Assembly: GCA_015689645.1 (NCBI GenBank)
Contig: WVSM01000010.1
Coordinates: 41,964 to 105,963, forward strand
Direction of reading: 5' to 3'
From: Rhodobacterales bacterium HKCCE4037
GTDB lineage: Bacteria > Pseudomonadota > Alphaproteobacteria > Rhodobacterales > Rhodobacteraceae
Length of the DNA: 64,000 nt
The position numbers were made by a program, and so were the translations under genes. Under the pieces are notes generated by a model. The model did not search any database, had not been told where the DNA came from, and worked only from the letters and a program-made list of their open reading frames with translations. Below are positions 37,382-45,842 of the stretch, piece after piece (position 1 is the first letter of the stretch; each line of letters begins with the position of its first letter).

Positions 37382-38269
37382 TCACAAGGGGGAAAGCAGA
37401 TCGGGACGTCCCCCGACGGTTGGCGCCAAGGCCGGTGCGTCGAGATGCGAGCGCAGGCGTTGCAGGAAGGCCGGATCCGACAGGACGCGGCGGTAGACCG
37501 GAAAGAGGCCGGGGCGCAGGTAGCCGGACCAGTGGCAGAACCGGGTGCGCGGGGTGCCGATGCGGTGGCCAATTGCTTCGAGGGTCGCGCGCGTGCGCGG
37601 GCAGTCGATGCGCAGGTCGGTCCAGTTGGCGAGGTTGGCCAGACCCGCGTTGAGGGGCAGGTCGGCGGTGCGTGCGGGCGACACGCTGAGGCGGAAGGCC
37701 AGGTCAAAGGGCAGATTTTCCAGCGTGCGGACGTTGAGGACATGCGCCCTGCGCCCTGCGGGGCTTTGCAGGGCGGCGCGGGCGGTGTCGCGGTATTCGG
37801 CGCCCGACAGCAGGATGATGCGGTCGATGCTGGTGGCATGGGTCGTGGCGAGGGCGCTCAGGGCCACCCGTGCACCGAGAGAATGGGCGAAGAGCGACAG
37901 GCGCAGGTCGGGGCGGCGGGTTGCGATCTCGGTAAGGAGGGTTGCGAGGCTCTGGCCTGCCTGTGTGGCGCGGGCCGCGATCGGCCTCAGGTTGCCCACG
38001 GCGGGCCAGCCGAAGGCGATGCCGAGGTGGCCCGCGTCCCGGTCCATGTGCAGGTGGCGCGGCCAGGAGATCGCCTTCCAGCACCGCGCCCGCTGGGTCA
38101 GACCGAGGATGTGGCTGTGTGGGCAGCGATCGGGACGGTCTGGGTCGAAGCGGTAGCCGTGAATCAGGAGCGTCACGCGCCCGCCGTGGGGAAGCGCGCG
38201 CAGGGCGGGCCAGAGGCGGTCGGTCGAAAGGCCGCGGTCGGGATGCCAGTTCACGTTTGTCAGGGCCAT
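37382..38269 (-). CDS. Alpha/beta hydrolase
   Basis: 295 residues. Alpha/beta hydrolase fold: oxyanion strand GRVTLLIHGYRFDPD, nucleophile elbow LFAHSLGARVALSAL (Ser near 132) and a late His (RFCHWSGYLRP, near 245) as triad candidate. Related to the DUF900-like esterases found in Rhodobacteraceae. I start at ATG 38269 (MALTNVNWHP). 281 bp separate it from divergent metZ. Substrate unknown. Confidence 0.75.
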   Translation of the reverse strand: MALTNVNWHPDRGLSTDRLWPALRALPHGGRVTLLIHGYRFDPDRPDRCPHSHILGLTQRARCWKAISWPRHLHMDRDAGHLGIAFGWPAVGNLRPIAARATQAGQSLATLLTEIATRRPDLRLSLFAHSLGARVALSALATTHATSIDRIILLSGAEYRDTARAALQSPAGRRAHVLNVRTLENLPFDLAFRLSVSPARTADLPLNAGLANLANWTDLRIDCPRTRATLEAIGHRIGTPRTRFCHWSGYLRPGLFPVYRRVLSDPAFLQRLRSHLDAPALAPTVGGRPDLLSPL

Positions 38270-38387
38270 GGGGCGGGTCCCACGCAACACAGGATGTTGC
38301 GGATCGCATAGGCTGTCACCGCAACGGCTGGGTGACGGGCGTGTGACGTGCCCATGACGTTGCGGGGAAGTCGCAGTGTCTTGCGGC

Positions 38388-38416
38388 TTGACGCTGAAAC
38401 GCGGCGGGCGTAATCG
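38388..38416 (+). promoter_or_regulatory. Putative promoter of the metZ operon
   Basis: TTGACG (38388-38393), 17-nt spacer, TAATCG (38411-38416). The inferred start of transcription at about 38420 coincides with the 5' edge of the SAM-II riboswitch, which supports it. Confidence 0.55.
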
Positions 38417-38419
38417 ACG

Positions 38420-38474
38420 GGCGTGGCGATTTGTGAACCGGATTGCGGGCCACGTTAAACATTCCGCTAAAGAG
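38420..38474 (+). promoter_or_regulatory. SAM-II riboswitch upstream of metZ
   Basis: Characteristic SAM-II (metA) aptamer. P1: CGTGGC (38422-38427) with GCCACG (38449-38454); then GATTTG, the loop GATTGCGG, the conserved TTAAAC directly after P1, and CCGCTAAAG (38464-38472), whose CCGC pairs with GCGG of the loop as the P2 pseudoknot. SAM binding is known to sequester the ribosome binding site or downstream mRNA. It lies 77 nt before metZ, whose enzyme lies on the methionine route. Confidence 0.92.
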
Positions 38475-38550
38475 GTCGAGGACGCCGGGAATGGCGCAGC
38501 CCCCGACCATCAACCATGGGTTTCGCGACCCGCAGATTGGAGTGAGGGGC

Positions 38551-39747
38551 ATGAAGGATACCGCCCGAAAACAGCAATGGTCCAAGCGCACGCGCGCGGT
38601 GCATTCCGGCACGCGGCGCAGCCAGTACGGTGAATTGTCCGAGGCGATGTTCCTGACGCAGGGCTTCGTCTATCGCAGCGCCGAGGATGCCGAGCAGCGG
38701 TTCATCGAGAGCGGCCCCGACGAATTCATCTATGCCCGTTATGGCAACCCCACGGTGGCGATGTTCGAAGACCGCATCGCCGCGCTGGAAGGGGCCGAGG
38801 CGGCCTTTGCCACGGCCTCGGGCATGGCGGCGGTGAACGGCGCGCTGGTGTCGATGCTGAAGGCGGGTGACCACGTCGTCTCGTCCCGCGCGCTGTTCGG
38901 GTCGTGCCATTACATCCTCGACGAGGTGCTCACGCGCTACGGCGTGGAGGTGACGTTTGTCGACGGCACCAACCTCGACGAATGGCGCGCGGCGGTGCGC
39001 GAGGGCACCAAGGCGGTGTTCTTCGAAAGCCTGTCGAACCCGACGCTGGAGCTGATCGACATCCCCGCCGTGGCCGAGATCGCCCATGGGGTCGGCGCGA
39101 CGGTGATCTGCGACAATGTTTTCGCGACGCCGGTCTTTTCGGACGCCATCGCGCAGGGGGTGGACGTGGTCGTCTATTCCGCGACGAAACACATCGACGG
39201 GCAGGGGCGCTGTCTGGGCGGCGTGATCCTCGGGACCGAGCACTTCATTCGCAAGACGGTGGAGCCCTACCTGAAGCATACCGGCGGCGCGATGAGCCCG
39301 TTCAACGCCTGGGTGCTGCTGAAATCGCTTGAGACGCTGGATATCCGCGTGCGTGCGCAGGCGGAGACGGCGGTGAAGGTGGCCGCGGCGCTCGATGCCG
39401 CGCCGGGCGTGGCGCGGGTAATTTTCCCGGGCCTTGCGTCCCATCCGCAGCATGATCTGGCGACGCGGCTGATGGAAAAGCCCGGCACGATGATCTCGTT
39501 TGAGGTCGCGGGCGGCAAGGAAGGGGCGTTCCGGTTCCTCAACGGGCTGGAGATTGTGAAGATCTCCAACAACCTCGGCGATGCGAAATCCATCGCGACC
39601 CATCCCGCCACGACGACGCACCAGCGCCTGACCGACGAGCAGCGCGCGGTGGCCGGCATCACGCCGGGCATGGTGCGCCTGTCGATCGGGCTTGAAGATG
39701 CCGACGACCTGATCGCGGACCTGACGGGAGCTTTGGCGGCGTCATGA
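38551..39747 (+). CDS. metZ: O-succinylhomoserine sulfhydrylase MetZ
   Basis: PLP enzyme of the Cys/Met metabolism family, 398 residues; makes homocysteine from O-succinylhomoserine and sulfide. Hallmarks: GTRRSQYGELSEAMFLTQGFVYRSAE-type N-terminus, YARYGNPTVAMFEDRIAALEG, ASGMAAV, and the PLP Lys in YSATKHIDGQGRCLGG, and GGKEGAFRFLNGL near the end. ATG 38551 (MKDTARKQQW) is preceded by GGAGTGAGGGG. Under the SAM-II riboswitch; its stop overlaps the GNAT gene (ATGA). Confidence 0.95.
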   Translation: MKDTARKQQWSKRTRAVHSGTRRSQYGELSEAMFLTQGFVYRSAEDAEQRFIESGPDEFIYARYGNPTVAMFEDRIAALEGAEAAFATASGMAAVNGALVSMLKAGDHVVSSRALFGSCHYILDEVLTRYGVEVTFVDGTNLDEWRAAVREGTKAVFFESLSNPTLELIDIPAVAEIAHGVGATVICDNVFATPVFSDAIAQGVDVVVYSATKHIDGQGRCLGGVILGTEHFIRKTVEPYLKHTGGAMSPFNAWVLLKSLETLDIRVRAQAETAVKVAAALDAAPGVARVIFPGLASHPQHDLATRLMEKPGTMISFEVAGGKEGAFRFLNGLEIVKISNNLGDAKSIATHPATTTHQRLTDEQRAVAGITPGMVRLSIGLEDADDLIADLTGALAAS

Positions 39748-40238
39748 ACGGGCTTGTCATCCGGCCCTACCGGCCTTCGGACGCCATCGGGCTTGCCACG
39801 CTGTTCCACCGCGCGGTGCAGGAGGGGACGGCGAAGCACTACTCGGCCGAGCAGCGCGAGGCGTGGTGTGACCGTCCGCCGACCTCCGCCGGGTGGCGCG
39901 CGCGGGTCGAGGAGGCCGAGACCATTGTGGCCGAGCGCGACGGCGCGCATCTGGGCTTCATGACGATGGATATGGATACGGGCTACCTCGATTTTGCCTA
40001 CGTCGCGCCCGAAGCGATGGGCAAGGGCGTGGCCGACGCGCTTTACGCGGTGATCGAGGGGCGGGCGAAGGTTCAGGGACTGACGCGGCTGGAGACGGAG
40101 GCGAGCCTTCTGGCGCAGCCCTTCTTCAAGCGCCACGGGTGGCGTCTGCTCAAACCGCAGGAAGTGGAGCGGGGCGGCGTGAAGATCCCCAACGCGGTCA
40201 TGGAAAAGCGCCTCGTGCGGCGGTTCGCGGCGGCATGA
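39744..40238 (+). CDS. GNAT-family N-acetyltransferase
   Basis: 164 residues. GNAT fold: N-terminal VIRPYRPSDAIGLATLFHRAV, beta strand HLGFMTMDMDTGYLDFAYVAPEAMGKGVADALY with the acetyl-CoA loop (usually Q-x-x-G-x-G/A; here PEAMGKGVADAL), then FFKRHGWRLL near the end. Overlaps metZ by 4 bp and the amidotransferase gene by 4 bp, so it is part of the SAM-II-controlled unit. Acceptor unknown. Confidence 0.85.
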   Translation: MNGLVIRPYRPSDAIGLATLFHRAVQEGTAKHYSAEQREAWCDRPPTSAGWRARVEEAETIVAERDGAHLGFMTMDMDTGYLDFAYVAPEAMGKGVADALYAVIEGRAKVQGLTRLETEASLLAQPFFKRHGWRLLKPQEVERGGVKIPNAVMEKRLVRRFAAA

Positions 40239-40969
40239 AGCCGTTCCTGATCCTCCAGCTGCGCCCCGAGACCGAGGCGGCGGACGAGGAATTCGGCGCG
40301 TTTCTGGATCGTGGCGGGCTGGAAGCGGACCGGGTCGAACGGGTCCGGCTGGACGTCGCACCGCTGCGGGCGGTCGCGCTGGAGGATTACGCCGGCATCA
40401 TCGTCGGCGGCGGTCCGGGCTGCGTCAGCGACGACCCGGCGGACAAGGACCCGCTGGAGGCACGCATCGAGGCCGACATCATGGGCCTGATGCCCGAGGT
40501 GCTGGCCCGCGACGTGCCGTTCCTCGGCTGCTGCTACGGCATGGGCATCCTTGGCCAGTCGCTCGGCGCGCCGGTGGGCAAGGGCCGCTACGGCGAACCG
40601 ATCGGCGGTGTCGATTGCGCGGTGACGGAAGAGGGCGCGCGTGATCCTTTGCTGGACGGACTGCCGGAAATCTTCCGGGCGCTGGTGGGCCACAAGGAAG
40701 CGGTCGAGGCGCTGCCCGAGGGGGCCGTGCACCTGGTCGCCTCCGCCCCCTGTCCGTTCCAGATGATCCGCACGGGCCGTAACGTCTATGCCACCCAGTT
40801 TCACCCCGAGGCGCGCGGCGAGAATTTTGCGCAGCGGATCGAGATCTACAAGGACCGCGGATACTTCGCCCCCGAAGATGCCGAGGCCCTGACCGAGGCG
40901 GTGATGACCGAGACCATCTCGGTTCCGGAACGCATTCTGCGCAGATTTGTGCAACGTTACGGTGCGTGA
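40235..40969 (+). CDS. Class I glutamine amidotransferase-like protein
   Basis: 244 residues of the GMP-synthase-type amidotransferase fold. Nucleophile Cys in PFLGCCYGMGILGQSLG (near 93), catalytic His and Glu in YATQFHPEARGENF (near 192). Often annotated as GMP synthase-like, but no synthetase domain is present. ATG 40235 overlaps the GNAT stop (ATGA). Third gene of the metZ operon. Whether it hydrolyses glutamine, gamma-glutamyl or another amide is unknown. Confidence 0.88.
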   Translation: MKPFLILQLRPETEAADEEFGAFLDRGGLEADRVERVRLDVAPLRAVALEDYAGIIVGGGPGCVSDDPADKDPLEARIEADIMGLMPEVLARDVPFLGCCYGMGILGQSLGAPVGKGRYGEPIGGVDCAVTEEGARDPLLDGLPEIFRALVGHKEAVEALPEGAVHLVASAPCPFQMIRTGRNVYATQFHPEARGENFAQRIEIYKDRGYFAPEDAEALTEAVMTETISVPERILRRFVQRYGA

Positions 40970-41134
40970 GCGCACATCTCGCCGCAACCCCCCGAAAACA
41001 CGACGCGAATTGATCCGAATGTCGCGGGCTAGCGTAGAACTGTCTGAAAACAAGCCTTTCGATTGTGTCCGGGTGCCCCATATTGAGGCTCGGGCCTGCG
41101 ACGGGCCAGACACTTACAAGGGAAGGAGCGGCAC

Positions 41135-42223
41135 ATGAACGTGCATGTTAAGACCGCCGAACAATCACCCACCGATGCCGAGGCGCAAGACGCGCTGGCG
41201 CTGCTTGCGCAATGGGCGGAAGCGGCCGGGCAAGACCGGATGGAGGCGCTCGACCCAGCGGTTGTGCAGCTGCTGCGGGCTCGGAACGCGCCTTCCGTCA
41301 GCCGGGATTACCCGGAAGATTTCGAGGTGGATGCCGCCTACAAGGCAGGCCTCCCGGACCTTCAGAACGGTCCTTCCAGTCTGATCCGTGGCGCGCATCG
41401 GCGCATCCAGCACGTCGGCATCTCGAATTTCCGCCTGCCGATCCGCTACGCGGTCCGCGGTGGCGGCGAGACCCTGCTTGAGACCTCGGTCACCGGCACG
41501 GTCAGCCTTGAGGCCGACAAGAAGGGCATCAACATGAGCCGCATCATGCGGTCCTTCTACAAGCACGCCGACGAGGTGTTCGGCTTCGACGTGATCGAAG
41601 CGGCGCTGGACGATTACAAGGCGGACCTCGAGTCGTTCGACGCGCGCATCCAGATGCGCCTGAGCTACCCGATGAAGGTCGAAAGCCTGCGCTCGGGCCT
41701 GTCGGGCTGGCAATATTACGATATCGCGCTGGAACTGGTCGAACGCGATGGCGTGCGGCAGCGCATCGTGCATCTGGATTACGTCTATTCCTCGACCTGC
41801 CCCTGTTCGCTGGAACTGGCCGAACACGCGCGCGCGACGCGCGGTCAGTTGGCGACGCCGCATTCGCAGCGGTCGGTCGCGCGGCTGTCGGTGGAGCTGA
41901 AAGGCGAGGGTGTCTGGTTCGAGGACCTGATCGAGATGGCGCGCAAGGGTGTGCCGACCGAGACGCAGGTGATGGTCAAGCGCGAGGATGAACAGGCTTT
42001 CGCCGAGTTGAACGCGGCCAACCCGATCTTCGTGGAAGACGCGGCGCGGCTGTTCGCGGAGCAGTTGCAGGACAATCCCGGTGTCGGCGATTTCCGCGTG
42101 ATGGCCAGCCACCAGGAAAGCCTGCACAGCCACGACGCGGTGAGCCTGCTGACCGAAGGCGAGACCTTCGCCGAAGTCAGCCTTGACCCGAAGCTGTTCC
42201 CGTCGCTCATCCACGTGGGATGA
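41135..42223 (+). CDS. folE2: GTP cyclohydrolase IB (FolE2)
   Basis: 362 residues; converts GTP to dihydroneopterin triphosphate, the first step of folate synthesis. FolE2 (COG1469) signatures: HRRIQHVGISNFRLPI, GTVSLEADKKGINMSRIMR, and SSTCPCSLELAEHARATRGQLATPHSQRS with the metal-binding Cys. GGAAGGAG precedes the ATG. Its use of metals other than zinc makes it the standby or sole enzyme in some bacteria; no FolE1 is in the window. Ends in a strong terminator. Confidence 0.95.
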   Translation: MNVHVKTAEQSPTDAEAQDALALLAQWAEAAGQDRMEALDPAVVQLLRARNAPSVSRDYPEDFEVDAAYKAGLPDLQNGPSSLIRGAHRRIQHVGISNFRLPIRYAVRGGGETLLETSVTGTVSLEADKKGINMSRIMRSFYKHADEVFGFDVIEAALDDYKADLESFDARIQMRLSYPMKVESLRSGLSGWQYYDIALELVERDGVRQRIVHLDYVYSSTCPCSLELAEHARATRGQLATPHSQRSVARLSVELKGEGVWFEDLIEMARKGVPTETQVMVKREDEQAFAELNAANPIFVEDAARLFAEQLQDNPGVGDFRVMASHQESLHSHDAVSLLTEGETFAEVSLDPKLFPSLIHVG

Positions 42224-42254
42224 ACTACGGCGCACAAGGCGCTGTCTGGAAAAG

Positions 42255-42282
42255 AAAAACCCCCGCTTCGGCGGGGGTTTTC
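42255..42282 (+). terminator. Strong terminator after folE2
   Basis: 11-bp stem AAAACCCCCGC (42256-42266) with GCGGGGGTTTT (42271-42281), UUCG tetraloop. Also placed to serve the convergent minus-strand gene ending at 42300. Confidence 0.88.
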
Positions 42283-42299
42283 GCGTGTCTGGCGAAGGC

Positions 42300-42602
42300 T
42301 CAGTAGCCGGGGCCGCGGCCCTGGCCGCCCGGATCGACGATCGGGCCGTTATCGGCATCGGTGTAGCCGGTGTAGCTGTAGGTGCGCCCGCCACGGCCGA
42401 AGCCGGCCGGATCGACGATCGGACCATTGTCGGAATCGGTGATCCCGGTGCCGTACCCTACTGGGACGGCGACGCAGCCGGACACGCCCGCTGCGCCTGC
42501 GGCAAGGCCCGCGATGCCAGCGGATCGCAGCATGGTGCGACGGTCCATTCGTGTGCTGGTGATATCGTCAGCGTCGAGGGACTTGGTTTTCTTGTCTGTC
42601 AT
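42300..42602 (-). CDS. Small Tat-type lipoprotein with DxDNG repeats (100 aa)
   Basis: Short N-terminal cytoplasmic-looking segment (DKKTKSLDADDITSTR), then MDRRTMLRSAGIAGLAAGAAG, a twin-Arg signal, ending VSGC, a lipobox-like site. The mature end has two near-copies: DSDNGPIVDPAGFGRG and DADNGPIVDPGGQGRG, about 21 residues apart, acidic and Gly-rich like small calcium-binding loops. ATG 42602. Unknown function. Its N-terminus resembles that of the next protein upstream, so the two are probably related and co-transcribed (64 bp apart). Confidence 0.65.
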   Translation of the reverse strand: MTDKKTKSLDADDITSTRMDRRTMLRSAGIAGLAAGAAGVSGCVAVPVGYGTGITDSDNGPIVDPAGFGRGGRTYSYTGYTDADNGPIVDPGGQGRGPGY

Positions 42603-42666
42603 CAAAATGGCCTTTCCGGTGTGATGCGTGGTGTGAGGAAGCGCCGGGGGGGCGCGGTGAAATCGG

Positions 42667-42876
42667 TCAGTCCTTGTCGGTTCCGGCATGCGCATCGGCA
42701 TCGCTGTGGGCGGCCGGTGCCTGGTCGTGATCGGTGGCCGCGGCGTCGCTGTCGGTATGGGCATCGGCATCGGTGCCCGCGCTGCCGCCCGATGGGCCGC
42801 CACGCCGCGTATAGGTGGAAATATCCTCGTCCCCGAGGGTCTTGGTGGTCTTGGAACCGGTGTCTTTATCGCTCAA
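42667..42876 (-). CDS. Small Asp/Ala-rich protein (69 aa)
   Basis: TTG start at 42876 with AAGGGGA nine bases upstream; no ATG is available. The N-terminal SDKDTGSKTTKTLGDEDIST echoes DKKTKSLDADDITSTR of the downstream protein and is followed by YTRRGGPSGGS. The rest is Asp/Ala/His-rich (DADAHTDSDAAATDHDQ…). No signal peptide and no family recognised. An ATG at 42975 in the same frame lies beyond the promoter region and is less likely. Confidence 0.5.
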   Translation of the reverse strand: MSDKDTGSKTTKTLGDEDISTYTRRGGPSGGSAGTDADAHTDSDAAATDHDQAPAAHSDADAHAGTDKD

Positions 42877-43060
42877 TTCTGCGGTGTCCCCTTGGTCCGG
42901 CCGTTGCAAAATAGCGCGCCTGACAGGGCGCGGCCGGTCTGTGTTGACGGAAGCGTAGCCACGAATATCCCCCAAATCAATAATTTAGTGGATCGCGGCG
43001 CGACGGACCCTGCGCCGGTCTTCTTGACAGCGCCGGGAAGGCGGGCCAACGCTCCGCCCC

Positions 43061-44509
43061 ATGTTCGATCTGCGCCCTGTGGGCTATGTTCTGGGCCTTC
43101 TGGTCCTGACCCTCGGGGTCACGATGCTGGTGCCGCTGGCCGCCGATGTCATGGCCGGCAGCGACCACTGGGGCGCTTTCGCCGAGGCCAGCGCAATCAC
43201 GGTGATGACCGGCCTCTTCGTCACGCTGGCCTGCGCGAATGGCGTGAGCCGTGGTCTGACCATCCAGCAGACCTTCCTTCTGACCACCGGCGTCTGGCTG
43301 GTGCTGCCGTTCTTCGGGGCCTTGCCGTTCATCCTGGGCGAGCCGAACGCGCGCCTCGTCGACGCGATGTTCGAGGCGATGTCGGGCATGACGACCACCG
43401 GGTCGACCGTGTTCACCGGCCTCGACGACCTGCCTGTCGGGGTCAACCTGTGGCGGGGGTTGATGCAGTGGTTCGGCGGCATCGGGATCATCGTGGTGGC
43501 CATGGTCTTCCTGCCCGAACTGAGGGTCGGGGGGATGCAGATCTTCCGCTCGGAAGCGTTCGACACGATGGGAAAGATCCTGCCGCGCGCCGGTGAGATC
43601 GCCAGCCGCATCACGGTGATCTACCTGGCGCTGACGGTGCTGTGCGCGCTGACCTACGCGGCGCTGGGAATGGCGCCGTTCGATGCGCTGATGCATGCGC
43701 TGACGACCGTCTCGACCGGGGGATTCTCGAATTACGACGCTAGTTTCGGGACGTTCCAGGGGCCGATGGAATATGCCGCTTCGGTGTTCATGATCCTCGC
43801 GAGCCTGCCATTCGTGCGCTACATCCAGATGGTTGCAGGCACCGCGCGGCCGCTGCTGCGCGACAGCCAGATACACGCCTACCTGATCACCATCGCGATC
43901 CTGACCGTGGCTTTCACGATTTACCGGATCGTCCTGAACGGCGACAATTTCGAGCACGGGCTGCGCGAGGGGGTGTTCAACGTCACCTCGATCATCTCGG
44001 GCACTGGCTACGCCTCGGTCGATTACCAGCTTTGGGGACCGGCAGCGGTAACGGCGTTCTTCTTCATCGGCCTGATCGGCGGCTGCGCCGGATCGACCTC
44101 ATGCTCCATCAAGGTGTTCCGCTACCAGCTTCTGTTTGCCGCGATCTCGACCCAGGTGCGGCGACTCTACGCCCCCCACGGCGTATTCGAGCCACGGTTC
44201 GAAGGCCGCCCCGTCGCGGAGGAGGTGCTGTCGTCGGTGATGGCCTTCTTTGTCCTGTTCTTCGTGACGCTCGGTATCGTCGCCGTTCTGCTGGGGCTGA
44301 CCGGGCTGGACGTGGTCACCTCCGTCTCGGGCGCGGCGACCGCACTTGGCAATATCGGGCCCGGCCTGGGCGACACCATCGGGCCGTCGGGCAACTTCGA
44401 AAGCCTAAACGACACGGCGAAGTGGATCTTGTCGGCGGCAATGCTCATCGGACGGCTGGAGCTGATGGCGGTGATGGTCCTGTTCACCTCGACCTTCTGG
44501 CGGGTGTGA
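43061..44509 (+). CDS. trkH: Trk/Ktr potassium transporter subunit TrkH
   Basis: K+-translocating subunit, 482 residues with about ten membrane helices and four pore loops. The selectivity-filter elements are visible: MSGMTTTGSTVFTGL near 107, TTVSTGGFSNYD near 218, SIISGTGYAS near 312 and GAATALGNIGPGLG near 430, each with the key Gly. It needs a TrkA-type regulator, absent here. Divergent from the Asp-rich gene, 184 bp apart. Confidence 0.93.
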   Translation: MFDLRPVGYVLGLLVLTLGVTMLVPLAADVMAGSDHWGAFAEASAITVMTGLFVTLACANGVSRGLTIQQTFLLTTGVWLVLPFFGALPFILGEPNARLVDAMFEAMSGMTTTGSTVFTGLDDLPVGVNLWRGLMQWFGGIGIIVVAMVFLPELRVGGMQIFRSEAFDTMGKILPRAGEIASRITVIYLALTVLCALTYAALGMAPFDALMHALTTVSTGGFSNYDASFGTFQGPMEYAASVFMILASLPFVRYIQMVAGTARPLLRDSQIHAYLITIAILTVAFTIYRIVLNGDNFEHGLREGVFNVTSIISGTGYASVDYQLWGPAAVTAFFFIGLIGGCAGSTSCSIKVFRYQLLFAAISTQVRRLYAPHGVFEPRFEGRPVAEEVLSSVMAFFVLFFVTLGIVAVLLGLTGLDVVTSVSGAATALGNIGPGLGDTIGPSGNFESLNDTAKWILSAAMLIGRLELMAVMVLFTSTFWRV

Positions 44510-44598
44510 TCATAAGTACGGCGGGCGCCGCGCTGTCTTTGCCGCGCTGTCATGCGATGGGCTGCGGTTTGGGGGCGCTGCCCCCCGTCGCGTGCCGC

Positions 44599-44636
44599 GA
44601 CTCCCCCCGGCATATTTTCGGAACAAAGATGATGGG
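44599..44636 (+). repeat. Dispersed intergenic repeat, copy A
   Basis: Starts ACTCCCCCCGGCATATTTTC and continues GGAACAAAGATGATGG. Copy B, at 58097-58136 on the other strand, matches about 30 of 38 positions. Both lie just past the end of genes. Confidence 0.6.
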
Positions 44637-44644
44637 GGAACCGG

Positions 44645-45832
44645 CTAGTGCCCGGAAATCGCCCGTCCGGCGGCGACGGCCGAGGACCAGGCCCATTGGA
44701 AATTGTAGCCGCCGAGCCAGCCGGTCACGTCCACCGCCTCGCCGATCGCGTAGAGGCCGGGCTGATGGGCGCTTTCCATCGTTTTCGACGAGAGGCTTTC
44801 GGTGGCGATGCCGCCGAGGGTGACTTCGGCGGTGCGGTAGCCTTCCGACGAGGTGGGTGTGACGCGCCAATCGCCGAGTTGATCGGCGAGCGCGCGCAGG
44901 GCGGTGTCGGACTGGTCGGCGAGATTGCCGGGGCCGGGAAGGTCCGCCGCAAGATGCTGGACAAGCGCCTTCGGCAGCAGTTCGGACAGCGTCGTGGTGA
45001 GCGCCTTCGCCCCGCTGGTGGCGCGGCGGTCGCGCAGCGCCGTGTAGAGGTCGATATCGGGGCGCAGGTGCAGCGACAGGCTGTCGCCCTCGCGCCAGTA
45101 CGACGAGATCTGCAGGATCGACGGGCCGGAGAGGCCGCGATGGGTGAAGAGCATCCCTTCCTCGAAACTGGTGCCGTTGCAGGAGACCCGCGCCGGGACG
45201 GAGGTGCCGGACAGCGCCGCGAATTGCGCCTTGGCGGCCCCGTCGAAGGTCAGCGGCACGAGGGCAGGGCGGGTTTCCGTGATCCGGTGGCCGAATTGCG
45301 CCGCGATCCGGTAGGCAAGGCCGGTCGCCCCCATCTTGGGAATGGATTTGCCACCCGTTGCCAGCACGAGATTGCGTGCGGTCACATATGTGCTGCGCCC
45401 CTCGCGCGTCAGGGCGACGTGGAACAGGCTGCCGTCGTGGCGGATCTCGCCCACCTCGGTCTGGAGCCAGAGGTCGGCGGGGCGCATTTCGTCCAGCAGC
45501 ATGGCGATGATCAGCTTGGCGCTGTCGTCGCAGAAGAGCTGCCCAAGGGTCTTTTCGTGCCACGCGATGCCATGGCGGTCGACGAGGTCGATGAAATCCC
45601 ACTGGGTGTAGCGGCTGAGGGCGGACTTGGCGAAATGCGGGTTTTCGCTGAGGAAATTCTCGGGCCCTGCGTGGAGGTTGGTGAAATTGCATCGCCCGCC
45701 GCCGGAGATGCGGATCTTCTCACCCGGCGCTTTCGCGTGATCCACCACCAGCGTGTCCGGCCCGGCATGGGCGGCACACATCAGCCCGGCCGCGCCGGCG
45801 CCGAGGATCAGCGTGGTGACGTGACGGGCCAA
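44645..45832 (-). CDS. HI0933/YhiN-family flavoprotein
   Basis: 395 residues, FAD-binding oxidoreductase of the HI0933 family. N-terminal TLILGAGAAGLMCAAHAG dinucleotide fold, then the family signature GEKIRISGGGRCNFTN near 38, GLSGPSILQISSYWREG in the middle, and a C-terminal end GLYAIGEAVDVTGWLGGYNFQWAWSSA. Substrate unknown across the family. The start at ATG 45832 lies 11 bp past the stop of the J-domain gene on the same strand. Confidence 0.92.
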   Translation of the reverse strand: MARHVTTLILGAGAAGLMCAAHAGPDTLVVDHAKAPGEKIRISGGGRCNFTNLHAGPENFLSENPHFAKSALSRYTQWDFIDLVDRHGIAWHEKTLGQLFCDDSAKLIIAMLLDEMRPADLWLQTEVGEIRHDGSLFHVALTREGRSTYVTARNLVLATGGKSIPKMGATGLAYRIAAQFGHRITETRPALVPLTFDGAAKAQFAALSGTSVPARVSCNGTSFEEGMLFTHRGLSGPSILQISSYWREGDSLSLHLRPDIDLYTALRDRRATSGAKALTTTLSELLPKALVQHLAADLPGPGNLADQSDTALRALADQLGDWRVTPTSSEGYRTAEVTLGGIATESLSSKTMESAHQPGLYAIGEAVDVTGWLGGYNFQWAWSSAVAAGRAISGH

Positions 45833-45842
45833 CGCGGTGCGG

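Noticed and set aside
37923..38200. Possible second gene antisense to the alpha/beta hydrolase
   Set aside because: Arg/Gly-rich low-complexity translation with no family pattern.
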